A stretch of 64,000 bases of DNA from NCBI RefSeq assembly GCF_014637085.1, contig NZ_BMEU01000017.1:33406-97405 (forward strand), in the 5' to 3' direction. This document shows positions 8,067 to 16,689 of the stretch, piece after piece. Source of the DNA: Comamonas phosphati (GTDB taxonomy: Bacteria > Pseudomonadota > Gammaproteobacteria > Burkholderiales > Burkholderiaceae_C). The notes below the pieces were generated by a model that was not told where the DNA came from, did no database searches, and saw only the letters and a list, made by a program, of their open reading frames with translations. Numbering within the stretch: the first letter of the stretch is position 1; each line of letters begins with the position of its first letter. Made by a program: the position numbers and the translations under genes.

Positions 8067-8909
8067 TCATTTGATATATGGCCGCACCTTGGCGTATATC
8101 TGGCCCGTCCGTCCGTTAAACACCCATGCTTCATCAAGTCGCATCACAACGGCATCGCCAGTCGTATTTGATGCGTATGGAGAACTGATCGTGGGCTCTA
8201 CAAAAGATGCATAGGTGCCCAAGTATGGAAGCATAAGCGCCCCTACAAACGCAATCCTCATAAATTCTTTCGCCTCGCGTGCTTGTCCGGGCTCCATTGG
8301 AAAATCAAAATTCAATCGAAGAGATTCCCAACTTTTCTTACCCTGACTCGTCTTGAAAAGCACACCACAAACAGTTGCATTAGCCTCTTGAACCAAGGCT
8401 TTTGCTCCATAGCCGTTTGTGGCTTCATACGACCTGCTGGACTTTCCCAGCACTTCAAGTGCCTCAGCCTCGAAGAGGCCGTTTTCACTCCTGATCATCC
8501 CAGAGCGACCTAAGTAAATCGATCCTTTGAACGACTGAGACTCCGCCTCATATTTGATCGCTACATCTTTTTGGCGAACAAAAACCATTGGATCCACGGC
8601 CGTTATCGATCCGTTCAAAGCTCTTGTGCTGCCGGTCAGGAGTCGGTCTTCAAACTGCTGTCGCGTCTCAAATTCATCCTTCACGGCGTTAAGAGACTTC
8701 AGCCCTTTAACTATGTCGGAGCATTTGTAACCTTTGAATTTGGGCGGAAGAGCATCCGACTTCAGATCAATCGACGACTGTGCGTATCCATCGTCTTTCA
8801 CAGAGACCGCACTGCGTGAATTCTCCTTCCCGCCTGCAGCTACAGCTGGAGCGCAGATTGAAAGCGTAAAAAGCGATGCAGCCGCTACTGCAGGAATCAA
8901 TGAATTCAT
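8067..8909 (-). CDS. Predicted exported protein, moron-like cargo gene
   Basis: I do not recognise the family. From the ATG at 8909 the protein has 280 residues. It begins with a hydrophobic, alanine-rich segment ending in APAVAA, a plausible signal peptidase I site, although the n-region lacks basic residues. ATGs at 8921 and 8966 are also in frame. The mature part is hydrophilic, with two cysteines (YKCSD and TVCGV). The gene is visibly AT-richer than its neighbours, sits between head-tail and tail tube genes where it breaks a conserved order, overlaps the end of the DUF3168 gene, and is followed by two terminators. These are marks of a moron, a gene often expressed from its own promoter in the lysogen. 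The function cannot be told from sequence. Confidence 0.7.
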   Translation of the reverse strand: MNSLIPAVAAASLFTLSICAPAVAAGGKENSRSAVSVKDDGYAQSSIDLKSDALPPKFKGYKCSDIVKGLKSLNAVKDEFETRQQFEDRLLTGSTRALNGSITAVDPMVFVRQKDVAIKYEAESQSFKGSIYLGRSGMIRSENGLFEAEALEVLGKSSRSYEATNGYGAKALVQEANATVCGVLFKTSQGKKSWESLRLNFDFPMEPGQAREAKEFMRIAFVGALMLPYLGTYASFVEPTISSPYASNTTGDAVVMRLDEAWVFNGRTGQIYAKVRPYIK

Positions 8910-8965
8910 GGAGCTACACATTGTTTCTAGAGGTGATGAAGCTAATGTATCGCACCAACCAACCA

Positions 8966-9307
8966 TCAATACGACACATCAAAATCCTGATCCGCACAAA
9001 ACAGCCCCATATCGTGGTCGTAGTCGTCGCGGAATCCGCCGTTGGGACGGATCACTAGGTCTGGGTGCTGACGTAGCGCAGCGACCAGTTGAGGCATCAG
9101 CGTTTTTGGCTCCAGAATGTTCTGGCTGTAAATCTTGACCTGCACCATAGCGGTCTGCACCTGGGGATCTTCGTTGTCCAGGTATTCCGAGGATTCACCA
9201 CCAAAGCGCTGCCATATGGCATAGGGGGTCGGCGCATCGGCTGGGGCCACAGTGCCGTAGCAGTGCGGGATTACAGCGGCAATCGCCGCATGCAGGATCT
9301 CGTCCAT
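8966..9307 (-). CDS. Phage tail terminator-like protein, DUF3168 family
   Basis: A 113-residue protein starting MDEILHAAIAAVIPH. The pattern of a short N-terminal helix, then PYAIWQRFGGESSEYLDNEDP, a beta strand VQVKIYSQN, and a helix LMPQLVAALRQHPDL matches the DUF3168 family. These are tail completion or terminator proteins that cap the tail and join it to the head. It lies after the HK97 gp10-like gene, with ATGA overlap at 9307. Confidence 0.83.
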   Translation of the reverse strand: MDEILHAAIAAVIPHCYGTVAPADAPTPYAIWQRFGGESSEYLDNEDPQVQTAMVQVKIYSQNILEPKTLMPQLVAALRQHPDLVIRPNGGFRDDYDHDMGLFCADQDFDVSY

Positions 9308-9855
9308 CACTTCACCTTTTCCAAGGCATCCCAAAGCACCGCCGCCGAGGCCAGGACCGCCGCCGGCGCGGCACGCATGGCACCCCGCATGAAAGCGCGG
9401 CCCGGGATGTAGATCGGGCCGCCAGGACGCGGCATGTAGTAGGCATCCTTCTCGGCCTGGCTGGCCCTGCGCCGTGGCTTGGGCTTGCCGATCATCTCGG
9501 GGCGCACGGCAGTTACCCAGCCCTTGGACGTCATCACCACCTGGTAACGCTGCCAGTGCCCATACTCCACCAGGCCACCATGCGGCGCCTTGCGGGCGTT
9601 CCAGCTGATGTGATATTCGGCCAAACCAGGGCCGCTGTTGTCCGCCGAGAAGGCCTGGTACAGCGCCTGAGCCAGTTTGCCGGACACCCTGGGGATCTTG
9701 GCCACATTGGCGCCGGCTGCATCGTAGAAGACCTGGGCAGCAGCCTGAGCTGCGGGCCGGACATTCTCGTCTGCTGCATCCCCCAGATCATCGAACAGAG
9801 ACTGCAGGCCGGAGAGATCCACCGGCGCAATCAGGGAATTAGCTGCTACGGCCAT
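9307..9855 (-). CDS. HK97 gp10-like phage protein (tail completion/neck)
   Basis: A 182-residue protein. The N-terminal amphipathic part (LQSLFDDLGDAADENVRPAAQAAAQVFYDAA), KIPRVSGKLAQAL, the HISWNARKAPHGGLVEYGHW block and the C-terminal GRAFMRGAMRAAPAAV are typical of the HK97 gp10 family, found between head-closure and tail terminator genes in many siphophages. Its start lies inside the last codons of the adaptor gene (overlap of 17 bases). Confidence 0.85.
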   Translation of the reverse strand: MAVAANSLIAPVDLSGLQSLFDDLGDAADENVRPAAQAAAQVFYDAAGANVAKIPRVSGKLAQALYQAFSADNSGPGLAEYHISWNARKAPHGGLVEYGHWQRYQVVMTSKGWVTAVRPEMIGKPKPRRRASQAEKDAYYMPRPGGPIYIPGRAFMRGAMRAAPAAVLASAAVLWDALEKVK

Positions 9856-10171
9856 TGATCACCTCGCACACCAGGTCGACATGCTGCCTGCGCAGCATGT
9901 CCGGCAAGACCGATTTCACCTCGAAGATGAAGCCGGAACCAGAAGCCCGCATGTCCGCCGTGAGATCCGTACGCCAGCGCATGCGGATGCTCGCTGTGGC
10001 CTTGCTGGCCACCTGACCGGCCTTGATCGACTCGCTGCCCGACAGGAACTTGATGTCTGCCCAAATCGGCTGCCCATACGGCTCCCACACCGTGGATGGC
10101 TGCCCGAGCCCCCCACCGGGAGCACGTTGCAGCATCTGGATGCGATGCCTGAGCTTTCCTGCAGATAGCAT
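9839..10171 (-). CDS. Phage head-closure (head-tail joining) protein
   Basis: A 110-residue protein starting MLSAGKLRHRIQMLQ. This opening, with KLRHRIxLQ followed by a W-x-P strand and a VWADIxxLSGSE-like segment (here PIWADIKFLSGSES), is the signature of the SPP1 gp16-like head-tail joining family. It would seal the portal connector after DNA packaging. A clear ribosome binding site (GGAGAGAG) lies seven bases upstream of the ATG at 10171; longer in-frame starts lack one. Confidence 0.87.
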   Translation of the reverse strand: MLSAGKLRHRIQMLQRAPGGGLGQPSTVWEPYGQPIWADIKFLSGSESIKAGQVASKATASIRMRWRTDLTADMRASGSGFIFEVKSVLPDMLRRQHVDLVCEVINGRSS

Positions 10172-10181
10172 GATCTCTCTC

Positions 10182-10718
10182 CTAAAAGCGCGGCGGGACC
10201 ATGATGTCCGACAGCATGGATGCCAGGAATGGACTGGGCAGTGGCGTCTGGCCGCCCTGGGCGATGATTTCACGCTGCGCCCAGAGGGTGGCGGCGTACA
10301 TCAGCATCCAGGCGCGCACAGAGGGGTAGGCCTGCAGATCCACCCCAGCCTTGTAGGCGATGCGCAACGCACCGCTGCCAGGCGGCACGGTCAGCACGCT
10401 GACGCGCTGGCCGACCTGCAGGCTGTACTGGTCCGCCGGCAGCGGCACGGCCCCGGCCAGCGGTGAGGCCACGCTGATGATCTCGGTGGCCTGGCCTACG
10501 TCCAGCGCGCGGGAGGATGTGCCGGCAGGCCAATCCTCCACGTATTCGGCCTGGCGGATGGCGGCGCCCGTGTCGGCTTCACATTGCGCCGTGACGGTGG
10601 GGATGACCAGGTCATTGATCAGCGCCGTCTGCACCGAGGCCGGATCCTCCCTCACCCAATCCACCACTTCCGACACGGTCAGCACCGGATCACCGGTGTA
10701 GCGGATGCGGCGCGCCAT
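10182..10718 (-). CDS. Phage head-tail connector protein (phiE125 gp8/gp6-like)
   Basis: A 178-residue protein with the all-helical connector pattern: DPVLTVSEVVDWVR, then LINDLVIPTVTAQCEADTGAAI, a beta-rich middle and a C-terminal VRAWMLMYAATLWAQREI helix. The family forms the ring below the portal that prolongs the DNA channel. It lies directly before the head-closure gene in transcription order. Confidence 0.85.
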   Translation of the reverse strand: MARRIRYTGDPVLTVSEVVDWVREDPASVQTALINDLVIPTVTAQCEADTGAAIRQAEYVEDWPAGTSSRALDVGQATEIISVASPLAGAVPLPADQYSLQVGQRVSVLTVPPGSGALRIAYKAGVDLQAYPSVRAWMLMYAATLWAQREIIAQGGQTPLPSPFLASMLSDIMVPPRF

Positions 10719-10720
10719 GG

Positions 10721-10987
10721 TCAGGGACGCTCGTCTTCAGGGGCCGAGCCCGCACCACCCGTATCGGCAGGCGGCGACTGCTCGGTCTTGGTGGCGGCGG
10801 TTTTCTCGCCGCCGCTTTCGGCCGAGGCCTGCTTGCCGCGGGCCGTCTTGGCCTGGGCTTGCAGGGTGACCACACCGGCATCAGCCAGGGCTTCCGCCGT
10901 GTCTTCGTCGAAGCCTGCAACTTCGTCCTTGTTATAGCCGCGCCACGGCTTCTTGAATGTCACGGCGACTTTCTTTTCTTTGCTCAT
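10721..10987 (-). CDS. Small conserved phage head-region protein
   Basis: An 88-residue acidic/alanine-rich protein starting MSKEKKVAVTFKKPWRGYN. The first 40 residues (basic strand, then a Gly-Tyr-Asn-Lys turn and an acidic helix GFDEDTAEALADAG) look folded; the C-terminal half is low-complexity and rich in Ala, Gly, Glu and Pro. Similar small proteins with this KPWRxYNxGExAGF-like opening are frequent just downstream of HK97-type capsid genes. No function is known to me. Confidence 0.72.
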   Translation of the reverse strand: MSKEKKVAVTFKKPWRGYNKDEVAGFDEDTAEALADAGVVTLQAQAKTARGKQASAESGGEKTAATKTEQSPPADTGGAGSAPEDERP

Positions 10988-11050
10988 GATGGGAATTCCT
11001 TATGGTTGAACCACCGCCCGGCACCAGCCAGGCGGACAGAGCGACGGTAC

Positions 11051-12373
11051 TTAGACCAGCATCTCCTTACCCCACGTGACGCCCGTGCCCACGGAAACGG
11101 ATTCGACGTGGCGGGGGCCGAAGTCGTTGTGGTTGATGACGCGCACCAGGGTCTGGTCGCGCTGGAAGGCGCTGATCGTTTCGCCGAGCGCATCCTTGTA
11201 GGAGGCCTCGGTGCTGTAGGCCAGCGTGAGCTGGCCGGTTTCGCCGATGAAGCAGTCGGAGTAGTCACCGAAGTAGATTTCGGACTCGTCGCCACCGACG
11301 CCAAGGTTGATCGGGATCTGCGTGGACAGCTTGAAGGGGTAGCCCTTGAAGCGGCCCTGTTCGATCTCGGGATAGGCTTTGTTGCCGTTGGCGTCACGCA
11401 CGTTCTGCAGGAAGCGGATGGTGCGCGGGCTCATCATCCAGCCACAGGCCGTCATGTTGGCATTGGCCATTTCCACGCGCAGCATCAGGCTGCCGGTGAA
11501 GGCATCAATGTCTGCCATGGCGGCGCCGGCAGGGGCTGCCACCACGTTCTGCGCGGGCGCCCAGTAACGCAGGCCCTTGGGCGTGAGACCGCCATTGCCG
11601 TTGGAGCGGATGAAGGTAATGTCTTCATACAGACCAACGCTGGTGAACAGATCGCTCACCACGATGGCATCGACCTGGGGATTGACGCCCTGGAATTTGA
11701 GCAGGTCGTTGCTGATGGGCACCAGCGCCGCCAGCTTCTTGGCCTGCAGCTTCAGATCCTCGAAGGTCATGCCGGTCACAGGGATGTCGGTGTCCATGCC
11801 GATGTAGCCGACCGAGGTGTTGCCCTTGATGCGAGGCAGCGACATGTTGCCGTTGACCAGGGGCAAGGGGCGGGCGCCGAAGCTGCGCAGGATGGAGACG
11901 GGGCGCAGCGATTCGATCACCTCGCGCGCCATGTTGGAGGGGACGAGGACACCGCCTGCGCCGGGCGTGGTAGTGGCCAAAGCCATGACCACACCTTCGT
12001 CCAGACCGCCCTGGCGGGCCAGCTCGGCAGCCTGCATCTGGTTACCCTGGGCCTGGGCGATCATGCGGGCCATCTGCGCGACACGGGTGCCGGCGGGGGC
12101 ATTGTCTTGCACGGTGATGTGCGGATCTGCAGGCGGCGAGGTGATGCCACGGCCGGACTCCTGGACAGGTGTTGCGGCAGCGGCATTGGCCTTTTCTGCG
12201 AGTTCGGCGCGGGCGATTTTCGATGTCAGCTCGCCGATCTGGGATTCCAGGTCGGTGAATTGCTGCAGCTCTTCGGCCGAGAGGGTTTCACCGCCGGCTT
12301 CTTTCTTGGCCAGGGCTTGCAGCGAGTCGTTGAGCTTGGCGCGTTCGCTGCGGAGTTGGGTCACGAGGGACAT
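11051..12373 (-). CDS. HK97-type major capsid protein
   Basis: A 440-residue capsid protein. The N-terminal 100 or so residues are charged, helical coiled coil (RSERAKLNDSLQALAKKEAGGE and on), which corresponds to the scaffolding delta domain that the prohead protease removes in HK97-type phages. The rest has the fold markers: VPSNMAREVIESLRPVSILRSFGARPLPL, MDTDIPVTGMTFEDLKLQAKKLAALVPISNDLL and the C-terminal QTLVRVINHNDFGPRHVESV. It follows the S49 protease gene in transcription order. A terminator-like hairpin lies in the short gap between the two. Confidence 0.96.
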   Translation of the reverse strand: MSLVTQLRSERAKLNDSLQALAKKEAGGETLSAEELQQFTDLESQIGELTSKIARAELAEKANAAAATPVQESGRGITSPPADPHITVQDNAPAGTRVAQMARMIAQAQGNQMQAAELARQGGLDEGVVMALATTTPGAGGVLVPSNMAREVIESLRPVSILRSFGARPLPLVNGNMSLPRIKGNTSVGYIGMDTDIPVTGMTFEDLKLQAKKLAALVPISNDLLKFQGVNPQVDAIVVSDLFTSVGLYEDITFIRSNGNGGLTPKGLRYWAPAQNVVAAPAGAAMADIDAFTGSLMLRVEMANANMTACGWMMSPRTIRFLQNVRDANGNKAYPEIEQGRFKGYPFKLSTQIPINLGVGGDESEIYFGDYSDCFIGETGQLTLAYSTEASYKDALGETISAFQRDQTLVRVINHNDFGPRHVESVSVGTGVTWGKEMLV

Positions 12374-12390
12374 GGTTTGCTTCCTTGAGG

Positions 12391-12427
12391 CAATGAAAAA
12401 GCCCGCAAGGCAAAGCGCCAGGCGGGC
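12391..12427 (-). terminator. Terminator-like hairpin between protease and capsid genes
   Basis: On the minus strand GCCCGC and GCGGGC form a stem around a 15-base loop that can pair further, followed by TTTTTC. It lies in the late operon, so late transcription must pass it or be partly attenuated here. Confidence 0.6.
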
Positions 12428-12449
12428 CGGGGAACTGCCGCGAACGCGG

Positions 12450-13403
12450 TCAGAGTTGAACTTGTGTTGCAGCAGCTGCTGCGCGGACAGCCAGGCGGCT
12501 GCCGCTGGGGCGGTTGGCCCGCGTCACTGCAATGGCGCGGGTGATGTTGTCCAGGGCGTCGGTGGGCGACTCCAGCCGGTCTGCCAGGCCGTTGGCAATG
12601 GCGGCCTGGCCACGGTAGACGCCGGCCTCGGTGCCGCGCACCGCATCGGGGCTGATGCCACGGTATTCGGCTACGGCGTCCACGAACATGGAATAGCCCT
12701 CGTTGACCAGGCCCTGCAGGAACTGCAGAGACTGCTCCGTCAGGGGCTCATGCGGCGAGAGGTCGTTCTTGTGGGCACCGGCGTACACCGTGGTGACCTT
12801 GACGCCGGCCTGCGCCTCCGCAGCCGAGCGGTCCATGTGCTTGGCGATGACGCCGATGCTGCCCACGCCGCTGGTACGGCTGACAACAAGCTCGGAGCAG
12901 GCCGCGCCGATCAGGTAGCCGCCGCTGTAGGCCTGGAAGTTGACGATGCCGGTGATGGGCTTTTGCCGGCTCATGGCGCGCAGGTCGGCGGCCAGCTCGA
13001 AGGCACCCGTGGCCGAGCCGCCGGGGCTGTCGATGTCGAGCACGATGCGCTCCACGCTGGGATCGGCAACGGCGCGGCGCAGGTCGTTGCGCAGGCCTTC
13101 GTAGCTGGTCATGGTCTCGCACACGTTCATGTGCGCCCCCCGGCTGACGAGCAGTCCGTGCACGGGGATGACTTCCACGCCCGTGGACTCGATGACGGCG
13201 CGGCGCTGGGCATCCTGCCGAGCCAGCGCAGCTGCGTGGTCGTCATCGTCGTGCCACATGCGCGGCTCGGCCGGTCCGGGCAGGTTGATGATGTTCAGAT
13301 TCATGGTCTGATTGGCCCAGCGCACGGCCATTTCGACGGTGTCGGGCGAGGCGAGAAGGGGCTGATTGAACAGCAGCCCGGCTGCACGGAGGTAGCTTTT
13401 CAT
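12450..13403 (-). CDS. S49 family (SppA-like) prohead protease
   Basis: A 317-residue serine peptidase of family S49, which processes the capsid scaffolding region in many siphophages. Seen in the sequence: the VLDIDSPGGSATG oxyanion region (about residues 121-133), the nucleophile Ser160 in NFQAYSGGYLIGAA, and Lys212 in GAHKND. These are 52 residues apart, as in single-domain SppA proteins that use a Ser-Lys dyad. The gene lies between portal and capsid genes and overlaps the portal stop in ATGA form. There is no signal peptide, which fits a cytoplasmic phage protease rather than a host signal peptide peptidase. Confidence 0.93.
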   Translation of the reverse strand: MKSYLRAAGLLFNQPLLASPDTVEMAVRWANQTMNLNIINLPGPAEPRMWHDDDDHAAALARQDAQRRAVIESTGVEVIPVHGLLVSRGAHMNVCETMTSYEGLRNDLRRAVADPSVERIVLDIDSPGGSATGAFELAADLRAMSRQKPITGIVNFQAYSGGYLIGAACSELVVSRTSGVGSIGVIAKHMDRSAAEAQAGVKVTTVYAGAHKNDLSPHEPLTEQSLQFLQGLVNEGYSMFVDAVAEYRGISPDAVRGTEAGVYRGQAAIANGLADRLESPTDALDNITRAIAVTRANRPSGSRLAVRAAAAATQVQL

Positions 13404-14683
13404 TGCGGTGCCAATAGCTTTTCAATTTCGCGCTGCTGTTGCTCCAGCTGGGCGCGCACTTGAGGGTTGTTGAGATCCGGCCTGCCCTTGCCCGCGTCCA
13501 CCATGTTGAGCGGCTGCAGGTAGGCGTCTCCGCCGTCGATGGGCGGCATGTTCTCCAGGCGCCGAATGTCGTTGACCGACAGCCAGCCCCATTGCCGGCC
13601 GATGGCGTAGGCCTCGTAGCGGCTTTTCTGGTCGCCCCGCATGAGGCCGGACAGGTTGAATTCGATGAAGTAGCGGCCCCGGTCCTCGTCCAGCAGGAAG
13701 TCGCGCATCATGGCGCCCTCGTGCCGCTTGGCCCAGGGCAGCAGCGCGAATACCACCAGCTGAATCAGCAACTGCTCCAGGGTGTTGTAGTTCGCCTTCT
13801 CCAGGTCGTTGACCATGGGCAGCGGGATCTTGTACATCCGCGCAATGTCCACGCCCGAGGCCTTGATCATCGAGATCATCTCGGCATCGACGTTGGACAG
13901 CGACACCGGAGAGAAGGTCATGCCCTCCTGCAGCAGCGCCACCTTGCGGGCGTTGTCAGTGCCGCTGAATTTGTTGCCCCACTGGTCCAGGATGCCGTCG
14001 ATGGTGGCCTGGTCCTTGAGGGCGGCAACCTCCTTTGGCCGCTGGATGACGCCAGACAGGCTTGCACCATTGGCGAAGGACTTGCCGGCGAAAGTGCGCA
14101 CGGTCTGCGCCAGGCCGATGGCATCGGCATGGAGCTGGACGGGCGACAGGCCCACGTAGCCGTTATGGCTGTGCCAGCGCACATGGTGCACCAGGCGCAT
14201 GGGCAACGGTGCGCCGGCGCCGGCCACCTGGTAGTAAGGCAGCAGATCCGGCCCCCTGAGCACCGTGACCTTGGCCGAGTCCAGGGGCCACAGCGCCTTG
14301 ACCTGGCCGTGATCGTCACGGTCGATGAAGCTGTAGCAGTTACCGCGCAGGCCTGCAGCCAGTTGCGACAGCTCCACCCGCTCGTAGGGGGTCTGGAAGT
14401 CGTTGGGCTTGCTGCGCAGGACGTTGTAGAGCGGATGGCTGGTAGCTGCCTCCCGGCCGCCGTCGGGCAGCCGCTGGTACAGCTCCGCAGGGCACGATGC
14501 CAGGCTTTCGGCCAGCAGCGTGACGCAGTTTTGCAGAATGGGCAGGGCCAGGGCGGATTCCGGCGTGACGCGCACGCCGGATGCGCTCAGGCCCATCGAG
14601 CCGAGGAAGCCGCGCCAGAGGCCGCTGCCGCTATCGACCAGGTTGCCCGTGCCGCTACCGCCGAGTAGCGATGAAAAAAACAT
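13400..14683 (-). CDS. Phage portal protein, HK97 family
   Basis: A 427-residue portal protein, the dodecameric ring through which DNA is packaged and ejected. It shows the family order: LPILQNCVTLLAESLASCPAELYQ near the N-terminus, HPLYNVLRSKPNDFQTPYE (about residues 81-100), LWPLDSAKVTVLR, HHVRWHSHNGYVGLSPVQL, and the C-terminal GRYFIEFNLSGLMRGDQKSRYEAYAIGRQWGWLSVNDIRRLENMPPI split. It lies between the large terminase and the protease. Confidence 0.96.
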   Translation of the reverse strand: MFFSSLLGGSGTGNLVDSGSGLWRGFLGSMGLSASGVRVTPESALALPILQNCVTLLAESLASCPAELYQRLPDGGREAATSHPLYNVLRSKPNDFQTPYERVELSQLAAGLRGNCYSFIDRDDHGQVKALWPLDSAKVTVLRGPDLLPYYQVAGAGAPLPMRLVHHVRWHSHNGYVGLSPVQLHADAIGLAQTVRTFAGKSFANGASLSGVIQRPKEVAALKDQATIDGILDQWGNKFSGTDNARKVALLQEGMTFSPVSLSNVDAEMISMIKASGVDIARMYKIPLPMVNDLEKANYNTLEQLLIQLVVFALLPWAKRHEGAMMRDFLLDEDRGRYFIEFNLSGLMRGDQKSRYEAYAIGRQWGWLSVNDIRRLENMPPIDGGDAYLQPLNMVDAGKGRPDLNNPQVRAQLEQQQREIEKLLAPQ

Positions 14684-14692
14684 GGCAATCCT

Positions 14693-14875
14693 TTACCGAG
14701 TGGGCTCGCTCTTGGCGATCAATGCGGCTGCAGCCTTGTCCAGCAGCCACGCGTACAACAACAGGCTCACTCCGGCCACGCTCAGCGCCACCGGGATGCT
14801 CCACATGGCCAGGCCACCGACCAGGAGGGCGAAGCCGAGCACACCGAAGAAAAAAGAGAGGTATCGCAGCCTCAT
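14693..14875 (-). CDS. Small two-helix membrane protein in the head module
   Basis: A 60-residue protein with two hydrophobic helices (about residues 5-26 and 28-46) separated by a single serine/isoleucine/proline turn. Its ATG overlaps the large terminase stop in ATGA form and the portal gene follows after nine bases, so it is translated within the late operon. It is not a recognised family; a role in lysis or superinfection exclusion is possible but not shown. Confidence 0.65.
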   Translation of the reverse strand: MRLRYLSFFFGVLGFALLVGGLAMWSIPVALSVAGVSLLLYAWLLDKAAAALIAKSEPTR

Positions 14876-16689
14876 ATCCGCACTCCTGATTCGTAAACCG
14901 AAGGGCCGCCCAACTGGGCGCCCTTGCCGCTGATGCCGCAGGCCATGACCGAGGCGACGATGCCGTCGATGCGGCCGATGGCCTTGGCCTTGTCCACCTT
15001 GCGGTTGTTGGCCGGGTCATGGGTGACCACGGCGTTTGCCGCGTTCCAGGTCAACACGGGGTTGCCGTCATGGCGCAGGCGCTCGATGTCGGCATCGAAC
15101 CCACCAGGCGGGGGAACCTCCGCCCCCTCCTCGCCCGAGATCTGCGCCGGGGCGCCCAGCAATCGCCGCTCGAATTCGTCGACGGCAGGCCCCATGGACT
15201 GGTAGCCCTGGCCGAAGCCTTCCATGGGCGGCAGCGTGATGCCGTTGTCGGCCATGAGCTGCAGCAGGTCGGCGATGCGCCAACGGTCGTAGGCGATTTT
15301 TTCGACGCCGTCGAAGTAGTCGCAGATGGTCTGCAGCCGGCGCAGCACAAACAGGCGGCTGACGGCACGGCCTGGCGTGGTCTCCAGCCAGCGGTCTGCA
15401 ATCCATTGCCGATACGGCACCCTGTCGCGCTTTTCCCGCTCCTCGATGTCGTGGTCCGGTATCCAGAAATACGGCATGAGCCGCCAGTACGGGTCTTCGA
15501 CCGTGGGGAAGAAGAGCAGCACGAAGGCGGTCAAGTCCGTGGTGCTGGACAGGTCCAGCGCCCCCACCGCCCGCCGGCCACGCAGCAGGCGCATGGGCAC
15601 CTGGTCGGCCGCCTCGTTCCATATTTCCCAGTCAATCCATGGCGATTCGGCCTGTGTCCACACGCAAAAATTCAGGCGCAGCACCTTGGCCTGCAGCGAT
15701 GGCATGCCCCGCGCGTTCTGCACCTGGGCACGCAGGTAGGCGTAGCCCGGAATGCCTTCACGCTGGCCTGGCAGGCTATACCGCAGCGAAGGGTTGACCT
15801 TGGGCCAGCAGCTCTCGTCCTTGATCGGGTCGTCGCCCTTGTCCAGCGAGCAGATGAAGCCGAAGAAGCGGTCGTCCTGCGCCTTGCCTGTGCACACGTC
15901 TGTACCGTAGTCGTGATAGCGGCCGCAGGGCGTGTTTTTGTCGCTGCCGCTGTTGGTGATCATGATCACCATGGCGCGGCGGCGGTTCTTGGTGCCGGCG
16001 ATCATCATGTCGACGACCGTCGATGTCTTGTGCTCGTGCACTTCATCGATCAGGCCGATGTGCGGACGCGGGCCGGACTGGCCTTCATCAGCCGCGATGG
16101 TCTTGAAGAAGCTGTTGGTGTTGGCGTAGAACAGGTTCCACACCTTGTCGTCGCGGCCGGACTGCACCAGGCGCGAAGCGAGATCGGGCGACTGGTTGAC
16201 CATGGCCACCGCGTCGCGGAACAGGATCTGCGCCTGGTCCTTTTTGGTCGCGGCAGCGTAGATTTCCGCGCGCTGCTCGCCGTCTGCCGTCAGGCCGTAC
16301 AGGCCGATGCCCGCGACCAGCGGACTTTTGCCCGAACCCTTGCCGGTCTCGATGTAGACCACGCGAAAGCGCCGATGGCCGTCATCCATGTACCAGCCGT
16401 ACAGGCTGCCGACGATGAAAGCCTGCCAGGGTGCCAGCAGGAAGGGACGCCCCTCGAAATCGCCACCGTTGAGCTTGAGAACTTCCTCGAAATACCCGAT
16501 GGCCCGGTCTGCGGCCTCCTGATCCCACACCAGGCCGCGCTTGTGGCCCGATTTGAGGTCACTGAGGTGGCGCTTGCATGCGGCACGCACGTACGGGCCG
16601 GCGATGATGCGCCCCTGCAGCACGCGGCGCGCGAATTTCTGGACGCGGCAGTCAGCTGAAGTAGCGGCTAACGGCGTCCTTTGCGTCAT
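14872..16689 (-). CDS. Phage terminase large subunit
   Basis: A 605-residue packaging motor. The N-terminal ATPase has Walker A in ETGKGSGKSPL (about residue 113), an adenine-binding PWQAFIVG segment ahead of it, and Walker B with catalytic Glu in HIGLIDEVHEH. A coupling region follows. The C-terminal nuclease begins with AVGALDLSSTTDLTAF, whose Asp is typical of the metal site, and continues to the AYDRWRIADLL and DGIVASVMACG region. The type is the P27-linked terminase family common in HK97-like phages. It overlaps the small subunit gene by 38 bases. Confidence 0.96.
   Translation of the reverse strand: MTQRTPLAATSADCRVQKFARRVLQGRIIAGPYVRAACKRHLSDLKSGHKRGLVWDQEAADRAIGYFEEVLKLNGGDFEGRPFLLAPWQAFIVGSLYGWYMDDGHRRFRVVYIETGKGSGKSPLVAGIGLYGLTADGEQRAEIYAAATKKDQAQILFRDAVAMVNQSPDLASRLVQSGRDDKVWNLFYANTNSFFKTIAADEGQSGPRPHIGLIDEVHEHKTSTVVDMMIAGTKNRRRAMVIMITNSGSDKNTPCGRYHDYGTDVCTGKAQDDRFFGFICSLDKGDDPIKDESCWPKVNPSLRYSLPGQREGIPGYAYLRAQVQNARGMPSLQAKVLRLNFCVWTQAESPWIDWEIWNEAADQVPMRLLRGRRAVGALDLSSTTDLTAFVLLFFPTVEDPYWRLMPYFWIPDHDIEEREKRDRVPYRQWIADRWLETTPGRAVSRLFVLRRLQTICDYFDGVEKIAYDRWRIADLLQLMADNGITLPPMEGFGQGYQSMGPAVDEFERRLLGAPAQISGEEGAEVPPPGGFDADIERLRHDGNPVLTWNAANAVVTHDPANNRKVDKAKAIGRIDGIVASVMACGISGKGAQLGGPSVYESGVRI
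15891..15904. other. Degenerate copy of the prophage palindrome
   Basis: TGCACACGTCTGTA, 12 of 14 bases identical to the palindrome TGCACACGTGTGCA found at 18268. It lies inside the large terminase gene and may be chance. Confidence 0.3.
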
